Part shown: positions 58,676 through 64,000 of the stretch, in pieces
Layout: the number at the start of each line of letters is the position of its first letter
Position numbering within the stretch: the first letter of the stretch is position 1
From: Cytospora piceicola
Lineage: Eukaryota; Ascomycota; Sordariomycetes; Diaporthales; Cytosporaceae
Length of the DNA stretch: 64,000 bases
Direction of reading: 5' to 3'
NCBI GenBank assembly: GCA_023375675.1
Contig: JALQBC010000019.1
Location: forward strand, 62,001-126,000
The notes under the pieces: model-generated
Databases searched by the model: none
What the model was told of the DNA's origin: nothing
Seen by the model: only the letters and a program-made list of their open reading frames with translations
Made by a program: the position numbers and the translations under genes

Positions 58676-59437
58676 ACGTAAATGGGGACCATCGAGCATG
58701 TTGAGCGACGCTGGGTGGGCATTTCTTATGGATTTCCGGTAGTTAGGGGACGCAGAGTCGACGCGTTGGATCTAATATCAAAGGCACGGAGGGCATTTTC
58801 AGTTCAGAAGCGCTGGGAGACTCGGTCAAGAACGACATTGGTTTGCGGCGAGATTTTTGATACCACTTTCATTGACCCATCAATTTATCCATGCAATTTC
58901 ATTTCCCAAGTCTTAGGTCCCAGGTCTCTGGGTTATCAGCTAAAGTACCAGAAGGGTTTGTGGCCAAATTCTTTCAAGAGGCAGCACGTTGACGTCCTGC
59001 CGTTTTGGGACAGCGTCCTTCTTCAGCCATATCTTCTGGCGTACACTTACTCACCGAAGTAGTGAGCCCTTTCCTTCCATTACTTCGCAGACTTTATTGA
59101 ATCCTCAAGGGGCTGTCAATTACATTTCCTTCCTACTGCACCTGAAGTTCGTCGTTGCTCGGGCGGTCGCAAAACGTAGCGGGAATACCTGTCGATTGCA
59201 GCATACAAGCTAGCGAAGAGGTTTACTACCTTCATGTGTGTGGCTGAAGGTGAGTCTCTCTCCTGCTATCTCCTGGGCTCTAAGCCAACTTCCTGACAAT
59301 TTCTGCGCCCGAAGACCCCTACGGCCGCCTTCACCTTCCTTACTAACCTCGCCTACTTCTCAGAGCACGATCACCGACTTCCAAGGACAGCCCTCAAAGA
59401 TTCTTTGCCTGAGGAATCCTCAAAGCACTCCACGAAC
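58676..59437. other. Intergenic and leader
   Basis: No gene seen. The right 200 bp are pyrimidine-rich and probably the leader of the bromodomain-like gene. Confidence 0.5.
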
Positions 59438-61084
59438 ATGGCGGATTTGCAGTCAGATCTCATTGTTCAGGACGGCAAGGCCTACGTTTCCCTTGACCAC
59501 CTGAACACCGTCCTGGCATCTGTGCCCGACAACCCCTCCAAGGCCACTATTGTCACTAAAGTGAGCAATGGCCGACTGCGGTTATCTCTGCAGATACAGC
59601 CCACTGAGAACGCGCAAACAGAGGGAAGTCAACGTAGCAGATCAGGTCACAAGCTCGAACGCGACCCCGACCGTGACCTTGACCAGCACGTAACGAATGT
59701 GCACAATGTCGTCCAGCGTAGCGGTGGCCCTAATCTCGTCCGGTACGGCGACGGAACTATTGGCAGAGCCAATCATGATGCCATTAATGATGCAAGCAAT
59801 CAAAATGCATACGCTTTGGTGAAGCAGCTGAAGGACTTGCGATTGGACGGCAAGACTTTGGATCAGCTTTTGACTGACCCTCACCCACCACAGCTCGACG
59901 AGCTCGACAAGGCTAAAGGAAGCCTCATCCATCTATCTACTGCAAACGATGGCCGCGTGTTCTCGGTATTGGTCGGTAGCAATATAGCGAGCGACCGGGG
60001 GTGCTATTGGGGGAGGGCTTACCTGCACTCTAGAGAGGTCCGCAGCGTGTATGACCCCGTGCTCCTCAACGATCCCCTCACGCCATACCATGTAGAAAAG
60101 TTGAGAATACCTCTATGTCTGGTGAAGGAGAGAGAGCAGACAAGATGCTTTCGGGCATCTGTACAAAGACTTTGGCCGGAGCTGTGGGAGAGGTACCATC
60201 GGCTGATCGAACGGCCTATAGACATCAGCCTGATCGAGAAGAATTTGAAAGAGGGCAACTACCAGACGATTGCGCACTTCATGATGGATGTCGACCTTCT
60301 CCGACTCAACACTACCAGATTCTTCGGTCCGCCTCACGATATGACTACAAAAGCCAACGGAGTAGTCGACTACATCTTTTCCAAAGTCTGGGATTGTATC
60401 GCAGAGGAGCGTACGCTCAAGGGCCTAGGAAACTCGAGAGAAGGTCAGCCAGCAGAGAGATGTACCGGCTCGGTTCTCGAGATGGTCTTTATTAACTCCC
60501 GGCACTGGGCTATGGCTCAAGATGTCGCCGGGCGTAGTCATTACCCCCAATTCGTCATTCCTCTGGGCAGGGTTTGCGTAGCTCAGGACCTCGACTCGGA
60601 GACGTATGCGACACGGCTCATTGTCGTCATGGACATAGCCTCCCCACGCAAGGCGATCTGGCTGCTTTGGGACTACTACACGGCCGAACCGGATGCTGGA
60701 CCATACAGTTGGCTTCCCAACGATCAGCTGGCACTGCTTGACGCCAACGGGAGGCGTAACAAGACGCTCTCCAAGCTGGTCGATGACATCGACCTCTGGG
60801 ACATTCGCAGCAACGACACCGATAGCGGTAGCTTTTCGCTGAAGCTACTCCCTAATTGGGATGAGATACAGGTGCCTGATGGAGTTACACGCAGCCAGGT
60901 GAGCCCTGCAGATGTAATCCTGGACCACACTTGGAAGCAACGAGCAGTCGGGACGATCCAGCATGGCTGGGGTTTCGGAGACCAGTCTGAACAGCGCGAG
61001 CGCCGTCGCGACGAGCAAGGAAACTCACCCGAGGAGCCAGCCGCGAAGCGGCTGAAGCCAAACAAGAAGAAAGGAGCCAATTGA
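59438..61084 (+). CDS. Protein with degenerate bromodomain
   Basis: A single exon of 548 aa from the Met of MADLQSDLIVQDG; an in-frame Met 11 codons upstream is possible. Residues about 236-322 align with a bromodomain: FRASVQRLWPELWERYHRLI, then RPIDISLIEKNLKEGNYQTI and FMMDVDLLRLNTTRFFG. The ZA-loop PID and the Tyr of GNY are kept, but the WPF shelf reads WPE and the acetyl-lysine-binding Asn position (NCxxYN in BRD4) reads NTTRFF. A C-terminal alpha/beta region follows (VLEMVFINSRHWAMAQDV, IVVMDIASPRKAIWLLWDYY). The tail is basic (EPAAKRLKPNKKKG), a likely nuclear-localisation signal. A chromatin-associated role is inferred; binding to acetyl-lysine is doubtful. Confidence 0.85.
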   Translation: MADLQSDLIVQDGKAYVSLDHLNTVLASVPDNPSKATIVTKVSNGRLRLSLQIQPTENAQTEGSQRSRSGHKLERDPDRDLDQHVTNVHNVVQRSGGPNLVRYGDGTIGRANHDAINDASNQNAYALVKQLKDLRLDGKTLDQLLTDPHPPQLDELDKAKGSLIHLSTANDGRVFSVLVGSNIASDRGCYWGRAYLHSREVRSVYDPVLLNDPLTPYHVEKLRIPLCLVKEREQTRCFRASVQRLWPELWERYHRLIERPIDISLIEKNLKEGNYQTIAHFMMDVDLLRLNTTRFFGPPHDMTTKANGVVDYIFSKVWDCIAEERTLKGLGNSREGQPAERCTGSVLEMVFINSRHWAMAQDVAGRSHYPQFVIPLGRVCVAQDLDSETYATRLIVVMDIASPRKAIWLLWDYYTAEPDAGPYSWLPNDQLALLDANGRRNKTLSKLVDDIDLWDIRSNDTDSGSFSLKLLPNWDEIQVPDGVTRSQVSPADVILDHTWKQRAVGTIQHGWGFGDQSEQRERRRDEQGNSPEEPAAKRLKPNKKKGAN

Positions 61085-61967
61085 GCCCAATGTGCATACT
61101 GTACCCTCAGGCGAATTTGAGGAGTCAAAGGGGACGGTTTCACTGAGTCTCTCACAGGAAGGTGTCTCCGAGAGAGCGTTTGGGCAAACCCACCCGCCCA
61201 ACAAGAAGCAGAAGATTCGAAGACTCTCCATCTGCGAGAGAGGATTCATGGTCCTCCAGATGCTTCAAGGCCGTGTATGTTAGATGAGTTGTGGCAGCTA
61301 CGGACTTTGGAAGCAGATTTTGACTTTTAATCTGCCTCGTGGCGGAGAGGACTCGTCTGCTATAGTCATTTCTGAGATTCGGATACTACAGATGGACTGC
61401 AACACCAGCTGACGATAGTGACAGTGGCGGGTGTTCTACTTGGTTCGGGGCTCCCCGGCGGTACAGTCGGCAGCAGAGGCCGAGAAGAGTCTTCTGTGGT
61501 CAAGTTTCAGCCTGTTGTCGGAGAAGAGATCATGATCAATCTACTTTCACAGACAGTAAACCTCTAATGACACATTCTGCTTGGATGATGCAATACATCC
61601 AGTTATGCAATTATCTGTCTGTAGAAAGCCGTATCGGCCTGATCATCCCCACTGATACAGTTCTAGATGGTTATCCCAACCTCTACTTCTCCCCAGAAAG
61701 GAGCGAATCTCTATCGTGACGCGCCTGTTATGCTCTTCCCCACCCGTTCCCCCAACCGGTCTACAAAAACCCATGCACGACCAGAACGCCTTGCAATGAA
61801 TGCAAAAAAAATACTCCAAAACAAATGACATGAACCGACGTATATAGCAGAAGAGGCGCCGCACGTCCTGTCGGGCGGAGACACCCCTCCCCCACTCCCA
61901 ATCACCAAAACTCCCTCCGCGGCATCAAGTCGCAGTAGTCCCCATGCCTCCTCGTCTGGCCGAGGCG
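61085..61967. other. Convergent intergenic region
   Basis: 3' flanks of the bromodomain-like and PLC-like genes. No gene or structured RNA recognised. Confidence 0.5.
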
Positions 61968-63458
61968 CTACCAGACCAGGGACATCCAGGTGCACCAGGC
62001 GAGCAGGAAGACGGCGGCGGAGCGCCCGCCGCTCCCGTGCACGTCGTACCAGGGCGCGGGGCCGGGGCGCGGGGCGCCGCCGCTGGTGGCGGCCTTGCCG
62101 CAGCAGCCGCCGCGGTAGGTGACGTTGTTCATCATGGCGGCGACCTCGAAGACGGCGCCCGAGTCCTCGGCGCCGCCGAAGTTGTAGTAGTCGACGTTGA
62201 GGACGTTGGGCGGGCGGTCGTAGGTGGCGCGGCAGCTGTTGGCGGCGAGCCCGAGGCTGCCGTAGCCCGTGACGTTGTTGGTCTGGTTGAGCTGGGAGAC
62301 GTCCGGGACGAGGAGGGAGGTGCCGAGGATGGAGAAGTCGGCGTTGAGGTTGTGGTTGGCCAGGTAGAGCATGCCCTTGCCCTGGTCGACCGTCAGCCCG
62401 TCGGGCCGCTGGATCGTGCACGGGAAGGCCTGGTCGACGGGGTCGAACGGCGTCTCCCACATGTTGCTGAACTCGTCGATCCACCAGGGGTAGGCCGTCT
62501 GGTTGGCCATGTAGTCGAGGAACATGACGATCCGGGTGTTGTAGATGATCATCTCGGCGAGGGTGGGCCACTTGGTGATGTTCATGGGCTGGTAGGGCGG
62601 GGTGTAGATGTAGTCCAGGATGCCCGTCTGGTTGATGTAGGGGACGTAGTGGTCGGGCGTCGAGTAGTTGCCGTTCTCGAGCAGGATGGTGACGACCTCG
62701 AAGCGGTTGGCGGCGACCCAGTTTTTGATGTCGGTGAGCCAATCCGTGATGGGGCCCGCGTCGAGCACGTCGCAGGTGGTGTGGCAGAAGTGCGGGACGG
62801 TGTCGTTGACGTTCCAGTGCATCTGGCCCTGGAGGAACCGCACGCCGTCGTCCAGCTGCTGCGTCACCGAGAGCCCCTGGTTCGACGCCGCGTTGCCCGG
62901 CCTGATGAAGGGGGAGTTGTGGCACCCCACGTTTGTGACGTTGCTGTACTTGCGGTTGCACAGCTCGACGTAGTTGTTGCAGGGCTGCGTGTTGGTGACG
63001 GTCGGCGCTGTCGATGTCGCCGACGCGGTCGTGGAGAAGTTGCCGGAGCGCTGGCCCGTCACCGTGGACGTGATGGTGATGGACCCTGACAGGTACGTGA
63101 CCGTCGCCGTTCCCCGTGGAGTCGACTCCGTCTCCGTGGCATTATCCGTGGTGGAGTCCATGCCCGTCAGGGTTGTGGTGCCGAGGGTGATGGTGGTGGC
63201 GGGTAAGGTGGCCTTGGGCGTCGTGTGGGAGCTTATCTCGTGAGTTCCCGTGAGGATGATGATGCCAGACGCATCTGTGGTTGTCGACTCGGAGGCTGAT
63301 GCTGATGTTGATGTTGATGTTGATGCTGGTGCTGATGTTACAGGCGTGTCATTCTCCTTGCTCGTCTCCTTGTCCGCAGCATGGGCGAGCGAGCCGAGGC
63401 CGAGGAGCAACAGCCCCCACAGCCTTAGGGGCGCCATTGATGAAGCTATACTGAGCAC
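61968..63458 (-). CDS. Secreted PI-PLC-X-like phosphodiesterase
   Basis: A single exon of 496 aa; the start is Met1 (MLSIASSMAPLRL) or Met8. A signal peptide (LWGLLLLGLGSLAHA) is followed by a Ser/Thr-rich stalk (about 30-155). The TIM-barrel PLC-like domain then carries CNRKYSNVTNVGCHNSPFI, VTQQLDDGVRFLQGQMHWN and FCHTTCDVLDAGPITDWLTD, with ILLENGNYSTPDHY. This is the fungal secreted branch of the PLC-like phosphodiesterase superfamily, which may act on glycerophospho- or inositol-phosphate substrates. Many N-glycosylation sites are present. The C-terminus is a hydrophobic stretch (SAAVFLLAWCTWMSLVW) after a GSGG linker, consistent with a GPI-anchor signal; cell-surface location is inferred. 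The GC-rich sequence creates long shadow frames on both strands. Confidence 0.92.
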   Translation of the reverse strand: MLSIASSMAPLRLWGLLLLGLGSLAHAADKETSKENDTPVTSAPASTSTSTSASASESTTTDASGIIILTGTHEISSHTTPKATLPATTITLGTTTLTGMDSTTDNATETESTPRGTATVTYLSGSITITSTVTGQRSGNFSTTASATSTAPTVTNTQPCNNYVELCNRKYSNVTNVGCHNSPFIRPGNAASNQGLSVTQQLDDGVRFLQGQMHWNVNDTVPHFCHTTCDVLDAGPITDWLTDIKNWVAANRFEVVTILLENGNYSTPDHYVPYINQTGILDYIYTPPYQPMNITKWPTLAEMIIYNTRIVMFLDYMANQTAYPWWIDEFSNMWETPFDPVDQAFPCTIQRPDGLTVDQGKGMLYLANHNLNADFSILGTSLLVPDVSQLNQTNNVTGYGSLGLAANSCRATYDRPPNVLNVDYYNFGGAEDSGAVFEVAAMMNNVTYRGGCCGKAATSGGAPRPGPAPWYDVHGSGGRSAAVFLLAWCTWMSLVW

Positions 63459-64000
63459 TGTTGATGCGCAGTATGAGTCGTATGTGCGTGTATACTAGGT
63501 ATGTACCGAGCAGCCCCTCAATGGTTGTTGTGGGCAGGCGCCCACGAGGCTATGATGGCTGGTAAACCAGAGTATGGGGGTAAACCAGGCAATTGATGAG
63601 CAACAATGAGTGCTACTTGTTGTTGATGTTGATCACTGCTGAGACCAGAGGTCGAGATGACAATGCTCGATAAGCAAAGGAGGATAGAATGATGGTATCC
63701 AGAATCCCCTTTTTTCTTTCTTTTCTCTCCGATGACAAGCACGTATGTATGGGAGGGTATGTTCCCAGGAATTCGGGAATCGGAAGGGGTTGTCGATCTT
63801 ACTCTCTCAGCTGGTGAGACAACTGCTAAACTGCTTGGAACTCAGACCGCATCAAGGAGACAAATCAAGTCAGGTCAAGTCAGGTCAGGCCGGATCAATG
63901 TCAACTGGTCAGATCACAGCAGGTCGGGATAAACCTTGACGTTGACGCCGTTGTTGCTACGGCAGTATGGCAGTCGGCACTTTTCTTCCCCCAGAGTTGC
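63459..64000. other. Intergenic, window end
   Basis: Presumed promoter of the PLC-like gene. A short direct repeat AGTCAGGTCA occurs near 63869-63887. No gene supported to the window edge. Confidence 0.5.

Noticed and set aside
61711..63089. Long frames of 416 and 381 codons over the PLC-like gene
   Set aside because: Out-of-frame and antisense shadows produced by high third-position GC; the true frame has signal peptide and PLC motifs.
1..64000. CRISPR arrays, phage or bacterial mobile elements, tRNA and 5S rRNA genes
   Set aside because: No regularly spaced repeats and no convincing tRNA B-box or 5S core were seen by eye; a covariance-model scan would be needed to exclude divergent RNA genes.

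Overview
The window is chromosomal DNA of a filamentous ascomycete (Pezizomycotina, most likely a Sordariomycete). This rests on short 50-250 bp GT-AG introns with internal CTNAC branch-point-like signals, a WetA conidiation regulator, a PTH11-type membrane protein, a Zn2Cys6 regulator, a TRP-like flavin-carrier channel, and a transposon relic carrying the C-to-T (CpA to TpA) scars of repeat-induced point mutation (RIP). No sequence comparison could be run. Family names come from motif recognition, and exon limits were derived by checking splice sites and reading-frame phase by hand.

Layout. 0-11.6 kb is the accessory-looking part: a Cys-rich secreted protein gene (1.4-2.3 kb, minus), a four-exon Zn2Cys6 transcription factor (4.1-6.8 kb, plus), then a RIP-mutated, 5'-truncated LINE (7.8-10.15 kb). 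The LINE is bounded by a 12-bp direct repeat and sits inside an open reading frame. A possible pseudogene and a small TATA-driven gene follow. 12-20.2 kb holds three minus-strand genes: a protein-tyrosine phosphatase-like enzyme, a zinc NADP(H) alcohol dehydrogenase and an FHA/forkhead (Fhl1-type) regulator. 22-31.4 kb holds a four-TM protein, a six-exon PTH11-like protein, a five-exon FAD monooxygenase and a molybdate transporter (MOT1 family). 32-41.2 kb holds a SUR7/PalI-type protein, an unknown conserved protein, wetA and another unknown. 46-48.5 kb is the FLC-type channel, isolated between two gene-poor blocks of 4.8 and 4.2 kb. 52.7-63.5 kb holds a DUF3433 membrane protein, a divergent Ras-like protein, a protein with a degenerate bromodomain and a secreted PI-PLC-like phosphodiesterase.

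The genes do not form an operon or an evident biosynthetic cluster. Most are independent housekeeping, developmental or cell-surface genes. The FAD monooxygenase has no PKS, NRPS, terpene cyclase or P450 beside it within the window.

The most notable signals are the RIP-scarred LINE and the reading frame it split, a Ras-like protein without recognisable switch regions or a lipid-anchor tail, and a bromodomain lacking the acetyl-lysine-binding Asn. No clearly new multi-gene system is visible.
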